Shown: positions 16,097-24,398 of the stretch, in pieces
Layout: every line of letters begins with the position of its first letter
Position numbering within the stretch: position 1 is the first letter of the stretch
From: Betaproteobacteria bacterium UBA5582
GTDB lineage: Bacteria; Pseudomonadota; Gammaproteobacteria; Burkholderiales; Rhodocyclaceae
Assembly: GCA_002425245.1 (NCBI GenBank)
Contig: DILW01000120.1
Span: 1-31,718, forward strand
Length of the DNA: 31,718 nucleotides
Direction of reading: 5' to 3'
Program-made: the position numbers and the translations under genes
The notes under the pieces: model-generated
Seen by the model: only the letters and a program-made list of their open reading frames with translations
What the model was told of the DNA's origin: nothing
Database searches by the model: none

Positions 16097-16875
16097 GCGG
16101 CGGGAAGGGCAAAACCGAGCATGGCCCGAAGCGCGTAGTCGAAAATTTCCTGCAGCGGTACCGTCAGGTAACTCAGGCTGATGCCGATGGCGAAGAAGCC
16201 GCCCATCAGCGTCACCGGAAAACCCAGGGCGAACAGGTTGAGTTGCGGTGCCGCCTTGGTCAGCACGCCCAATCCGATGTTGGTGATCATCAGCGCGACC
16301 AGCACCGGCAAGGCCAGCAAGAGGCCGGCGGAGAATATCTTGGCGCCCAATTCGACAAGATTGCGCCAGCTGTTCGGAGAGAGTGCCTCGGGGCCGACCG
16401 GAATCGCATGGAAACTCTGGGCCAGGGTGGAAACGTAAAGTAGATGCCCGTCCAGGGCCAGGAACAGCAGCAGGGCGATGATGCCGATGAATTCGCCGAC
16501 AACCGGCGTCTGGGCGCCGTCGATCGGGTCGTAAAAGGTGGCGAAACCCAGACCCATCTGGAAACCGATGAAGGTGCCGGCCATGTCGATGGCGGCAAAG
16601 ACGATGCGTGCGGCAAAGCCCATGGCGATCCCGATCAGCATCTGCTGACCGAGTATCCACAGTCCCGCCAGCGATGCTGGTTGCACTGAAGGCATCGGCG
16701 GTAGCACCGGGGCAATGGCGATGGTGATGGCCAGGCCGAGGATCAATCGGGTGCGCCTGGGAATGCCGGCGGTACTCCACAGGGGCGCCGTTGCGATCAG
16801 GCCGAGCACGCGCGCCAGCGGAAAGGCGTAGAAGACTATCCAGGCGTCGATCTGCGCCGTAGACAAGCCAAGCAT
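16090..16875 (-). CDS. fliR: FliR, export gate membrane protein
   Basis: Integral membrane component of the type III export gate with FliP and FliQ. It is 261 aa from ATG 16875; the frame runs further upstream through fliQ but without homology. Several hydrophobic helices: VFYAFPLARVLGLIATAPLW, LILGLAITIAIAPVL, MAGTFIGFQMGLGFATFYDP, and the C-terminal FPVTLMGGFFAIGISLSYLT. The motif GFQMGLGFATFYDP is typical of FliR. The start is 2 bases after the fliQ stop. flhB, often next, is not here. Confidence 0.96.
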   Translation of the reverse strand: MLGLSTAQIDAWIVFYAFPLARVLGLIATAPLWSTAGIPRRTRLILGLAITIAIAPVLPPMPSVQPASLAGLWILGQQMLIGIAMGFAARIVFAAIDMAGTFIGFQMGLGFATFYDPIDGAQTPVVGEFIGIIALLLFLALDGHLLYVSTLAQSFHAIPVGPEALSPNSWRNLVELGAKIFSAGLLLALPVLVALMITNIGLGVLTKAAPQLNLFALGFPVTLMGGFFAIGISLSYLTVPLQEIFDYALRAMLGFALPAAQ

Positions 16876-16877
16876 GG

Positions 16878-17147
16878 CTAGCCGATGATCTGCGGAATGC
16901 TGCCGAACAGTCGCTGGATGTAGTCGACCATGTATTGCAGCATCCAGGGGCCGGCCAGGATCAGGACGAGAAACACCGCCACCAGCTTGGGAACAAACTG
17001 CAGGGTGGCTTCGTTGATCTGTGTTGCCGCCTGAAAGATGCTGACGATCAACCCCACCGCCAGCGCCGCGATGAGCAGGGGCGCACTCAGCAGCAGGGTG
17101 ACTTCGATGGCCTGACGGCCGATTTCCATGACGACGCCCGGGGTCAT
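16878..17147 (-). CDS. fliQ: FliQ, export gate membrane protein
   Basis: Small two-helix protein of the export gate, 89 aa, the standard length. The first membrane segment is LLLSAPLLIAALAVGLIVSI, followed by FQAATQINEATLQFVPK, the signature loop of the FliQ/SctS family, and a second helix LVAVFLVLILAGPWML. It overlaps the fliP stop by 4 bases (ATGA type). Confidence 0.97.
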   Translation of the reverse strand: MTPGVVMEIGRQAIEVTLLLSAPLLIAALAVGLIVSIFQAATQINEATLQFVPKLVAVFLVLILAGPWMLQYMVDYIQRLFGSIPQIIG

Positions 17148-17887
17148 ATGTTGAAGCTCTGCACCAGGGAACCGATGACCAGGTGCCAGCCATCGACGAG
17201 GACGAACAGCATCAGCTTGAACGGTAAGGCGACCATGATCGGCGACATCATCATCATGCCCATCGCCATCAAGATGCTGGCGACGACCATGTCGATGATG
17301 AGGAAGGGAATGAACAGGACGAAACCGATCTGGAAGGCCGTCTTTAGTTCGCTGATGACGAAGGAGGGAATCAGGATGCGCAGCGGGATGTCATCGGGGG
17401 TGGCGATGTTGGTGACCTTGGCGATGCCCGCGAACATGGCGATGTCCGACTCGCGGGTGTGCTTGAGCATGAATTCGCGTAGCGGGATCGCAGCCCGCTC
17501 GCCGGCCTGCATGATGTTGATCCGGTCTTCCGAGAGCGGCACGTAAGCCTCGCCATAGATGCGGTCGATGGTCGGCGACATGATGAAGAAGGTCAGGAAC
17601 AGCGACAGGCCGATGATGATCTGATTCGGCGGTGCCGTTTGCGTACCCATTGCATGCCGGAGCAACGAGAGGACGATGATGATGCGGGTGAAGCTGGTCA
17701 TCATCAGCAAGGCTGCGGGGATGAAGGTCATCGCCGTCAGCAGCAGCAAGGTCTCGATGGTCAGGCTGTAAGTCGTGCCGCCACCGGCTGCCGGTGTTGA
17801 TGTCAAGGCCGGCAGGCCGCTACCCTGAGCCAGGAGCGGGGTGGAAAGGCTGAGCAGAGCCAGGGCGACCAGAATATTACGGCGCAT
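17144..17887 (-). CDS. fliP: FliP, export gate membrane protein
   Basis: Core export-gate protein, made with a cleavable signal peptide (MRRNILVALALLSLSTPLLA). ATG 17887, with GGAAAA just upstream, is preferred over a GTG five codons earlier. It is 247 aa. Conserved segments: LLTAMTFIPAALLMMTSFTR, IIIVLSLLRHAMGTQTAPPN, ILIPSFVISELKTAFQIGF and LFIPFLIIDMVVASILMAMG, then MMMMSPIMVALPFK. It overlaps the end of fliO by 11 bases. Confidence 0.97.
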   Translation of the reverse strand: MRRNILVALALLSLSTPLLAQGSGLPALTSTPAAGGGTTYSLTIETLLLLTAMTFIPAALLMMTSFTRIIIVLSLLRHAMGTQTAPPNQIIIGLSLFLTFFIMSPTIDRIYGEAYVPLSEDRINIMQAGERAAIPLREFMLKHTRESDIAMFAGIAKVTNIATPDDIPLRILIPSFVISELKTAFQIGFVLFIPFLIIDMVVASILMAMGMMMMSPIMVALPFKLMLFVLVDGWHLVIGSLVQSFNI

Positions 17888-18281
17888 CGTTTTTCCGTTC
17901 ACGAATCGCCTTCAGCCACTCGCCGAAGGCTGGTGTGGTCGATTCGAGGGTGGGCGCGGATTCGCCCTTGGGCAGGGTGTGCAGGGTGCGAATCTGGCCG
18001 GGGACGATGCCGACCACAAGCCAGGAATCGGCGACTTCGACCAGCACGATCCGCTCCTTGGGGCCGAGGGCGACGCCGCTGATCACGCGCAAGTTGCCCT
18101 GGCCGAACATGCGTCCGCCGGAAACCTTGCGCGCCGCCCAGGTGGCGCCGAGCAGCAGGCCGACGATGAGCAGCAGCGCCAGGGTGGCCTGAATGTATGT
18201 CCCGGCGGAAATTCCGGGGGCGCCATCCGCCGCCATGACAGGCAGAGGCAGCAGGGCAAGCAGGATAAGGATGCGCGTCAA
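17877..18281 (-). CDS. fliO: FliO, export gate assembly factor (TTG start)
   Basis: Membrane protein that helps FliP assemble in the gate. The start appears to be TTG at 18281; no upstream or near ATG keeps the N-terminal hydrophobic segment (TRILILLALLPLPVMAADG, probably a signal sequence). It is 134 aa with one main membrane helix TYIQATLALLLIVGLLLGAT and a cytoplasmic domain with LGPKERIVLVEVADSWLVVG, typical of FliO. A GAGGA ribosome site lies 9 bases upstream inside a small inverted repeat. A likely terminator separates it from fliN. Confidence 0.9.
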   Translation of the reverse strand: MTRILILLALLPLPVMAADGAPGISAGTYIQATLALLLIVGLLLGATWAARKVSGGRMFGQGNLRVISGVALGPKERIVLVEVADSWLVVGIVPGQIRTLHTLPKGESAPTLESTTPAFGEWLKAIRERKNDAP

Positions 18282-18290
18282 GTTCGGGGG

Positions 18291-18304
18291 TCCTCGTTCG
18301 AGGA
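18291..18304 (-). promoter_or_regulatory. Inverted repeat covering the fliO ribosome site
   Basis: On the - strand TCCTC-GAAC-GAGGA forms a 5-bp stem with a 4-base loop, and the 3' arm is the presumed Shine-Dalgarno sequence of fliO. It could lower initiation at the TTG start. The stem is short and may be chance. Confidence 0.25.
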
Positions 18305-18318
18305 GCGTATCTTAAACC

Positions 18319-18346
18319 CAAAAGAGGCCTGCCGCGGCGGCAGGCC
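18319..18346 (-). terminator. Intrinsic terminator between fliN and fliO
   Basis: On the - strand GGCCTGCCGC-C-GCGGCAGGCC (18346-18326) is a near-perfect GC-rich hairpin, followed by TCTTTT (18325-18320). It lies 7 bases after the fliN stop and 38 bases before the fliO start. The T-run is short and interrupted, so partial readthrough is possible. Confidence 0.65.
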
Positions 18347-18353
18347 GATCGCA

Positions 18354-18791
18354 TCAGCGATTGATCTTGCGCATGCGTTCCGAGGGCGTGATGATGTCGG
18401 TCAGGCGGATGCCGAACTTGTCATTGACCACCACCACCTCCCCTTGTGCGATCAGCGTGCCGTTGACCAGCACATCCATCGGTTCGCCGGCCATGGCGTC
18501 AAGTTCGACCACCGAGCCGTGGGCCAGTTGCAGCAGGTTCTTGATCGTGATCTTGGTACGCCCGAGCTCGACCGTGATCTGGACGGGGATGTCCAGGATC
18601 ATGTCGAGTTCGTTCATCACGCCTGCGGCGGCAGCGTTGCCGCCAAAAGAGGGGAAGATGTCGGCCGGCTGCGCCGCGGCTGCCGGCATCGAGCCGGAGT
18701 CGAGAGGTGCCTGCTCGGCCATGGCGGCGGCCCAGTCGTCCTCGCTGATCTGTTCTTCCATGTTTTCCTGGTTTTCCGTGCTGTCAGACAT
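18354..18791 (-). CDS. fliN: FliN, C-ring switch protein
   Basis: Lower C-ring subunit that with FliM and FliG sets rotation direction and docks the export ATPase complex. It is 145 aa. An acidic, Ala-rich N-terminal tail (about 1-55) precedes the SpoA domain: MILDIPVQITVELGRTKITI, LLQLAHGSVVELDAMAGEPM, VLVNGTLIAQGEVVVVNDKF and GIRLTDIITPSERM. It overlaps the fliM end by 8 bases. A hairpin terminator follows. Confidence 0.97.
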   Translation of the reverse strand: MSDSTENQENMEEQISEDDWAAAMAEQAPLDSGSMPAAAAQPADIFPSFGGNAAAAGVMNELDMILDIPVQITVELGRTKITIKNLLQLAHGSVVELDAMAGEPMDVLVNGTLIAQGEVVVVNDKFGIRLTDIITPSERMRKINR

Positions 18792-19800
18792 TGTTCTTTT
18801 CTCCCGGAAGCGGTTCGCTCGGCTGATCCGGCAGGCTGCCGATGAAGCGCTCGACCCGCAGGGCGTATTGGCCGTTTTGTTGGCCGTAGCTGCATTCCAT
18901 CAGTTGGGTGTGGTCCACCGTGGCTTCGATCAAGGGTGGAATGGTGATGGGAATGACATCGCCCACCTTGAGTTTGAGAATGTCGCGCAGGCTGACTTGG
19001 CCCGTTCCCAGGTTGGCAACGATCTCCACTTCGGCGCCCTGAAGCTGCTTGCGCAGGGTGCCGATCCAGCGCTTGTCGGTCGATAGCTGATCGCTCTGCA
19101 TGGTGCTATAGAGCAGATCGCGGATCGGTTCAAGCATGGAGTACGGGAAACAGATGTGCATGTCGGCCGTGGCGCCGCCGAATTCCAGCGTGAACGAGGT
19201 CGACACGACGATCTCGGATGGCGTGGCGATGTTGGCAAACTGCGAATTCATTTCCGAGCGGATGTACTCGAAAGTGATCCCGAAAACCGGTTTCCAGGCC
19301 TTGCTGTACTCGCCGAAGACGACACCCAGCAGGCCCTGGATGATGCGCTGTTCGGTCGCCGTGAAGTCCCGTCCTTCGACCCGGGTGTGGAAACGGCCAT
19401 CGCCGCCGAACATGTTGTCGACAACGAGAAAGACCAGGTTGGGGTCGAACACGAACAACGAGGTGCCGCGCAGCGGCTTGGCCGCGACCAGGTTGAGGTT
19501 GGTCGGCACCACCAGGTTACGGATGAACTCACTGTACTTCTGCACCCGGATCGGACCGACCGAGATTTCCGCGTTGCGGTGCATGTAATTGAACAGCCCG
19601 ATACGCAGGTAGCGGGCGAAGCGTTCATTGACCAGTTCCAGCGTCGGCATCCGGCCGCGGACGATGCGCTCCTGAGTGCCGAGGTTGTAGCTGCGAATGC
19701 TGTTGTCGTCGGTTTCCTCGCCGGCTGGGTCGTCCGACTCTCCGGTGACGCCCTTGAGCAGGGCGTCAACTTCATCCTGAGAGAGAAAATCGCCAGCCAT
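18784..19800 (-). CDS. fliM: FliM, C-ring switch protein that binds CheY-P
   Basis: Middle C-ring protein, 338 aa. The N-terminal peptide FLSQDEVDALLKGV (about 5-18) is the CheY-P binding element. An acidic linker leads to the middle CheC-like domain (LELVNERFARYLRIGLFNYM, LFVFDPNLVFLVVDNMFGGD, GITFEYIRSEMNSQFANIA) and a C-terminal SpoA domain (VSLRDILKLKVGDVIPI). The intact CheY-binding peptide implies chemotaxis genes elsewhere in the genome. It starts 5 bases after fliL. Confidence 0.97.
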   Translation of the reverse strand: MAGDFLSQDEVDALLKGVTGESDDPAGEETDDNSIRSYNLGTQERIVRGRMPTLELVNERFARYLRIGLFNYMHRNAEISVGPIRVQKYSEFIRNLVVPTNLNLVAAKPLRGTSLFVFDPNLVFLVVDNMFGGDGRFHTRVEGRDFTATEQRIIQGLLGVVFGEYSKAWKPVFGITFEYIRSEMNSQFANIATPSEIVVSTSFTLEFGGATADMHICFPYSMLEPIRDLLYSTMQSDQLSTDKRWIGTLRKQLQGAEVEIVANLGTGQVSLRDILKLKVGDVIPITIPPLIEATVDHTQLMECSYGQQNGQYALRVERFIGSLPDQPSEPLPGEKNNV

Positions 19801-19805
19801 GGGTC

Positions 19806-20363
19806 CTACTGGATGATGAACGAGGTGAACAGCACCGAGGTGACCGGTCCTTCCGGTGCGACGACTTGCCCTTGCTTGTTCTTGGTCGGCGGTTCGATGG
19901 CCGAATTGATCTCGTTCTGGATCTCGATGGCCAGCTTTTCCTTGCCTTCCTTGGGCTGCAGTTCGGACGCCTTCTTGCTCGACAGGAGCAGGGTCACGTT
20001 GTTGCGGATGCGCGGCATCATTCCCGCCAGCGTGGCTTGCGACTCGGGGGCATCCAGTTCCACCGACAGGACGACCTGGAGGTATTGGTCACCGGTTTCC
20101 GGCACGAGATTGACCGTGAACGGGTCAAGATTGACGAACACCGGCGGCGCATCAGCCTTCTTCTTCTTCACCGGTTTCTTTACCGTTTCTTCGGCGACTT
20201 CCTCGTCTTCGGCATGGTCATCCTTGCCGCCCATGAGCAGCACGGCAGCAGCGGCCCCGGCAATGAGGACGACGACGACCAGCGCGATGATGATGATCAG
20301 CAGCTTCTTGCTCTTCTTCGGAGGTGCCTCGCCACCTTCGGCAGGTTTTTCTTCTTTGGCCAT
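19806..20363 (-). CDS. fliL: FliL, stator-associated basal body protein
   Basis: Single-pass membrane protein that surrounds and supports stator units. It is 185 aa. A charged N-terminal tail (KEEKPAEGGEAPPKKSKK) is followed by the helix LLIIIIALVVVVLIAGAAAA, an acidic and Lys-rich linker (about 50-75), and the periplasmic FliL domain (FVNLDPFTVNLVPETGDQYL, QVVLSVELDAPESQA, then MPRIRNNVTLLLSSKKASEL). A strong ribosome site (GGAGAGGGAG) precedes the ATG in the 23-base gap after fliK. Confidence 0.95.
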   Translation of the reverse strand: MAKEEKPAEGGEAPPKKSKKLLIIIIALVVVVLIAGAAAAVLLMGGKDDHAEDEEVAEETVKKPVKKKKADAPPVFVNLDPFTVNLVPETGDQYLQVVLSVELDAPESQATLAGMMPRIRNNVTLLLSSKKASELQPKEGKEKLAIEIQNEINSAIEPPTKNKQGQVVAPEGPVTSVLFTSFIIQ

Positions 20364-20386
20364 GCTTCTCCCTCTCCAATGTTATG

Positions 20387-21787
20387 TCAGGCAAACAGGT
20401 CGACCATGCCACGCCCGCGGCTCAATGGTTGAAGCGGCTGCTTGTCCCAGGTTGCATCCGCCGGAAGTATAGCGTCTTCACCTGCCGAGGGCACGACCCC
20501 GGCAAACTGCGGTCGGGTATCGCGTTGCTGTTGCTGGGCGCCGATATTGGCTTGGCCGAGATTGATGCCGGCCCCGGAGAGCATTTCGCGCAGGCGCGGC
20601 AGCGAATCTTCGAGAACTTGCCGGACTTCCTGATGGGTGCTGACGAATTGGGCCGTCATCTGGTCGCCCTGCAGGCTGATGCTGATCTGTATCGGTCCAA
20701 GCTGGGCCGGCGTGATGTTGATCTGGGCGCTCTGCACTTCACCTCTGGCCATCCACAGGACGCGATCGCCCAGTTGCTGGCTCCAGCGCGGGTCGTTGAC
20801 GTGTGCCGGGATGCTGGCCGGGTGCTCCCTGACCACGTTGCTGGCGGTGACGCTCCGTTCGGTTTGCGCTGCTAGCGGATTGGCGGGGCTTGCCGGCATG
20901 TTGCTCTGGTCGGCGGCAACTATTGCCGGCGTGCCGTTGCCGTCGGTGGCCAACCGGCTGGCCAGGGTCTCGCCGAAACCGGTGGCGGGGGCGGGATTCG
21001 GTATCGTCTGCGCGTTCACGGCTTTGGTACTGCGGGTTGCCAACTCGGCCATTTCGGCGGGTGCGGGGGCCGGCCTGTCCGGCGGTGTCTGCACCGTTGT
21101 CGGGGTGCCCTGAACAGCGGTCGGCAAGGTGGGCGTGTCGTCCGTGGTAGTGAGCGATAACTGGACCGGGCGCTTGCTGGCATCCGGGATGCGGGCCGGC
21201 GTGGCGGCAATCGGCATGCTGGCCTGGGCCACGCTCGGGAGCGCTGCCGGCGGCAGGGGCTGGTCGGCGCTGCTCTCTGCCGAAGTTGTTGCGGCAGGCA
21301 TTGCTTTTTCATCGACAAGGGCGGTTTCGGCACTGATCTTTGCCAGCCAGTCGGCATCGTCTGTATGACTTGCGACCGGGGGCTCGACCGGGCGGGCGGT
21401 TGGAGGAGCCAACAGGGCAGCGAGGGGGCTTGTGTCGGCGGTCGTCTCAATCTGCTCAGGCTGGCCCTTGTCCTGAATTTCCGGGAGCACGAGCGGCAAT
21501 TCTTCTGCCTTCGATGCCGGGGGCGTGCTCGCCTGGGGCTGCAGTGTCAGGGTCTTCGGGGGAAGTGCCTGCCGGATTTGCTCGAGCGTGGCGGCGATTC
21601 CCCCGGGGAGTGCTGGTGCATTGGCTTGCAGTAGAACCGTTTTGGCGTCAGCTGCCGGTGTCGGCAGGCTGGCTAGCAGAGACGAGAAGTCGAGCCCGCC
21701 GGCGTCGCCGGTGATGCCTGCCTGCTGGCCGGGAAGACGAGCTTGCCCTTGGGGAAGGTTGCCAGCGAGAACTACGCTAATGGCCAT
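20387..21787 (-). CDS. fliK: FliK, hook-length control protein
   Basis: Secreted ruler that stops hook growth and switches export to filament-type substrates. It is 466 aa. Residues about 1-340 are low-complexity Ala/Pro/Thr/Gln-rich, as in the FliK ruler region. The C-terminal FliK domain (about 355-435) carries LGDRVLWMARGEVQSAQINI, TPAQLGPIQISISLQGDQM, and HQEVRQVLEDSLPRLREMLS. It has its own near-consensus sigma-54 promoter and starts a new segment of the fli operon. A second FliK-type gene lies at the right edge of the window. Confidence 0.95.
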   Translation of the reverse strand: MAISVVLAGNLPQGQARLPGQQAGITGDAGGLDFSSLLASLPTPAADAKTVLLQANAPALPGGIAATLEQIRQALPPKTLTLQPQASTPPASKAEELPLVLPEIQDKGQPEQIETTADTSPLAALLAPPTARPVEPPVASHTDDADWLAKISAETALVDEKAMPAATTSAESSADQPLPPAALPSVAQASMPIAATPARIPDASKRPVQLSLTTTDDTPTLPTAVQGTPTTVQTPPDRPAPAPAEMAELATRSTKAVNAQTIPNPAPATGFGETLASRLATDGNGTPAIVAADQSNMPASPANPLAAQTERSVTASNVVREHPASIPAHVNDPRWSQQLGDRVLWMARGEVQSAQINITPAQLGPIQISISLQGDQMTAQFVSTHQEVRQVLEDSLPRLREMLSGAGINLGQANIGAQQQQRDTRPQFAGVVPSAGEDAILPADATWDKQPLQPLSRGRGMVDLFA

Positions 21788-21822
21788 GCCGGATTCCTGA
21801 TTAGAGATGTTTGCTCAACTCA

Positions 21823-21838
21823 AGCAAGGCGCGTGCCC
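21823..21838 (-). promoter_or_regulatory. Sigma-54 promoter for fliK-L-M-N
   Basis: On the - strand GGGCACGcgccTTGCT matches TGGCACG-N4-TTGCW at every fixed position but the first. It lies in the 56-base gap, beginning 5 bases after the fliJ stop. The predicted transcript start is near 21812, about 25 bases before the fliK ATG. Confidence 0.82.
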
Positions 21839-21843
21839 GGAAT

Positions 21844-22302
21844 TTAATCGCTCTCGCCTTCGATCTTCCGCCGGCTGAACTGGCGGGACGAAAATTCATC
21901 CAGCAGTTTTTGTTCCTGCTTGTTTTCCTGAGCGCGCAGTTTCTCATCATGGCGCACCGCCAGGGTATCGATGGCCTTCATGCGGGTGTTCTGCTCCTGC
22001 CAGTGCTGCTTGCCGCGCCCGGTTTCGTTTTCGGAGAGCTGGACCTGGCGGGCTTGCTGTTCGATCGCGGTGTCGATGCGCTGGAGGAATTCCTGGTAGT
22101 TGTTGATGGCCTGGATGGTGAGGCCCTGGGCAATGCCGGCGCGCATGCGCTCGGCGTATTCGGCCCGGTACTGTTCGAGCATCTGCAGGCGGCTGCGGGC
22201 GTTCTGTTCGGCGGCGATGAGCTTGCCCAGTTGCCGGGTCGCCTCGTCGGTGCGGTCGCGCATCAGGTCGAGCAGGGGTTGCAGGGTGAAATTCTGGGAC
22301 AT
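21844..22302 (-). CDS. fliJ: FliJ, export ATPase central stalk
   Basis: Coiled-coil protein that sits in the FliI ring and links ATPase to the gate. It is 152 aa, nearly all charged helix: FTLQPLLDLMRDRTDEATRQ, LGKLIAAEQNARSRLQMLEQ, then INNYQEFLQRIDTAIEQQAR, and a Lys/Glu/Gln-rich C-terminal helix. This is the pattern and length of FliJ. It starts 2 bases after fliI and is followed by the fliK promoter. Confidence 0.93.
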   Translation of the reverse strand: MSQNFTLQPLLDLMRDRTDEATRQLGKLIAAEQNARSRLQMLEQYRAEYAERMRAGIAQGLTIQAINNYQEFLQRIDTAIEQQARQVQLSENETGRGKQHWQEQNTRMKAIDTLAVRHDEKLRAQENKQEQKLLDEFSSRQFSRRKIEGESD

Positions 22303-22304
22303 GG

Positions 22305-23708
22305 TCAGTTCATCAGGGTGTGCAGGTTGGCGACTGCGCTTTGGAAGTCGGCCTGCTCACCTATGCTTTGTTGCAGAAAGGCTTCGAGTCTGGGGTACAT
22401 GTTGACCGCCTGGTCCAGGACCGGGTCGGAACCGGGGGCGTAAGCGCCGACCGCGATCAGGTCGCGGGAGCGCTGGTAGCGCGAGAACAGCACCTTGAAG
22501 CGGCGGATGTCGTTCATCTGCGTGCTCTCGATCAGGTTGACCATGGCCCGGCTGATCGATTGTTCGATGTCGATGGCTGGGTAATGGCCAGCGTCGGCGA
22601 GCGTGCGGGTGAGCACCACGTGGCCGTCGAGAATGGCGCGGGCGGAATCGGCAATCGGGTCCTGCTGGTCGTCGCCTTCGGCCAGAACGGTGTAGAAGGC
22701 GGTGATCGAACCGCCGCCTTCCTGTCCGTTGCCGGCCCGTTCGACCAGTTGCGGCAGACGGGCGAAGACCGACGGCGGATAGCCGCGGGTGGCCGGTGGC
22801 TCGCCGATGGCCAGGGCGATTTCCCGCTGCGCCATGGCGTAACGGGTGAGCGAGTCCATGATCAGCAGGACGTGCCGGCCCTGGTCGCGGAAATACTCGG
22901 CAATCGTTGTTGCGTAGGCCGCGCCCTGCAGGCGCATCAGCGGGCCGGTGTCGGCCGGGGCGGCGACGACGACGGCGCGGCGCATGCCTTCTTCGCCGAG
23001 GATGTGTTCGATGAATTCCTTCACTTCGCGGCCGCGTTCGCCAATCAGGCCGACGACGATCACCTCGGCTTCGGTGTAGCGCGCCATCATCCCCAGCAGC
23101 ACCGACTTGCCGACGCCGGAGCCGGCGAACAGGCCCATGCGCTGGCCGCGGCCGACGGTGAGCAGGCCGTTGATGGCGCGGATGCCGACGTCCAGCGGCT
23201 GCTCGATGGCGGCCCGGCTCATCGGGTTGATCGGCCGGCTCTGCAGCGGGCGGGCCAGGCTGGCGTGGAGAACACCCTTGTTGTCGAGTGGTCGTCCGAC
23301 ACCGTCGAGCACCCGGCCGAGCAGTTCGTCGCCGACCGGGACCTGCTTGGCCCGGTCGATCGCGCGGCGCTTCTGGAAGCCCGGCTGGCTGACGCTGGGC
23401 GGCGGGGCCGGGGCGTCGAAGGGAATGACGCGGGCCCCCGGGGCGACGCCGAAAACTTCGTCGGAAGGCATCAGGTAGAGCTTGTCGCCGGCAAAGCCGA
23501 CGACTTCGGCTTCGATCGCGGCACCGATGGTGGGATGGATGCGGCAGGTGCTGCCGAGCGGCAGCTTCAGCCCGCTGGCCTCCATGACCAGGCCGTTGAT
23601 CCGGGTCAACCGGCCGCAGGGCCAGATTGGCTGGGCGTTGCCGGCACTCAGTTTGCAGCCGTCGAGGAAGCGTTGCCAGCGTTGCCGGTGGTCTAACTGA
23701 TCAGCCAT
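22305..23708 (-). CDS. fliI: FliI, flagellar export ATPase
   Basis: F1-beta-like ATPase of the flagellar type III system, 467 aa. The N-terminal beta-barrel region covers about 25-105. The catalytic core has LLTVGRGQRMGLFAGSGVGK (Walker A near 195-202), VVGLIGERGREVKEFIEHIL, the Walker B region HVLLIMDSLTRYAMAQREIA, and GYPPSVFARLPQLVERAG. The C-terminal helical part includes RSRDLIAVGAYAPGSDPVLD. Its start lies inside the end of fliH (16-base overlap). Confidence 0.97.
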   Translation of the reverse strand: MADQLDHRQRWQRFLDGCKLSAGNAQPIWPCGRLTRINGLVMEASGLKLPLGSTCRIHPTIGAAIEAEVVGFAGDKLYLMPSDEVFGVAPGARVIPFDAPAPPPSVSQPGFQKRRAIDRAKQVPVGDELLGRVLDGVGRPLDNKGVLHASLARPLQSRPINPMSRAAIEQPLDVGIRAINGLLTVGRGQRMGLFAGSGVGKSVLLGMMARYTEAEVIVVGLIGERGREVKEFIEHILGEEGMRRAVVVAAPADTGPLMRLQGAAYATTIAEYFRDQGRHVLLIMDSLTRYAMAQREIALAIGEPPATRGYPPSVFARLPQLVERAGNGQEGGGSITAFYTVLAEGDDQQDPIADSARAILDGHVVLTRTLADAGHYPAIDIEQSISRAMVNLIESTQMNDIRRFKVLFSRYQRSRDLIAVGAYAPGSDPVLDQAVNMYPRLEAFLQQSIGEQADFQSAVANLHTLMN

Positions 23709-24394
23709 CGCTCGGGATCAACGCCAATGGCTTCAAGTACCCTGCGCCAGCGCGTTTCGAGCTGGGCATCCACTTCGCTGTTACCTGCCTTGAGCAGGAA
23801 GCCGCCGGCGGCAACCGAGCTGTCCGGTACCAGCTGCAGTGCCGACTGGCTGGCCAGTTCGTCCATGTGCTCGCGCAATCGTTCGATTTCCGCCGGGTTG
23901 ACATGAATGCCGAGCGTGCCGTGGTGAATGGGCAGGGCCTGAATCGCTTCGCGCATGATCGGAACCAGCAAATCCGGGCGGACCTGCACGGTGCTGCCGA
24001 TTACCCGGGAGGCGACTTCCAGGGCCAGGTTGAGGGTCTGTTCGCCGACCACTTCATCGAGTGCGGCCAGTGCCTGACGGAAATTGTCAAGCATCTGCGC
24101 CGCTTGCGCCAAGGCCTGCTGGCGGACGTCTGCCAATTCGGCTTCGGCGGCTTGCATGCCCTGGGCGTAGCCTTGCTGGAAACCTTCCTGGCGGGCCCGC
24201 TCGTAGCTTTGTTCAATTTGTTCGGCAGTTGGCAGAGCGGGCATCGACTCGACCTGCTCACCGGTATCGGATTCCTGCGCCGGCCCGGCCGGGGTGGGCG
24301 ACCGTTCGGGGGCGGCGCGTTCCTCGGCGCCGAAGGGGTTAGCCTGCCAGCGCTGGTAGGCAGCGAGATGTTCCTTGGGAATGACGCGAGCCAT
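23693..24394 (-). CDS. fliH: FliH, regulator of the export ATPase
   Basis: Peripheral stator-like protein that binds FliI and docks it to FliN. It is 233 aa. The N-terminal part contains YQRWQANPFG and a Pro-rich stretch. A central helix (SYERARQEGFQQGYAQGMQA) has the small-residue-every-fourth pattern typical of FliH. The C-terminal domain includes LALEVASRVIGSTVQVRPDL and ILVHVNP-like LGIHVNPAEIERLREHMDEL. It sits between fliG (4-base gap) and fliI (16-base overlap). Confidence 0.94.
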   Translation of the reverse strand: MARVIPKEHLAAYQRWQANPFGAEERAAPERSPTPAGPAQESDTGEQVESMPALPTAEQIEQSYERARQEGFQQGYAQGMQAAEAELADVRQQALAQAAQMLDNFRQALAALDEVVGEQTLNLALEVASRVIGSTVQVRPDLLVPIMREAIQALPIHHGTLGIHVNPAEIERLREHMDELASQSALQLVPDSSVAAGGFLLKAGNSEVDAQLETRWRRVLEAIGVDPERWLIS

Positions 24395-24398
24395 GAGA

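Noticed and set aside
19156..20472. 438-codon open frame on the + strand opposite fliL and fliM
   Set aside because: It crosses two clear - strand genes and has no family motifs; an effect of GC-rich codon use.
22320..23696. 458-codon open frame on the + strand opposite fliI
   Set aside because: Shadow of the fliI coding frame; Asp/Gly/Val-rich without motifs.
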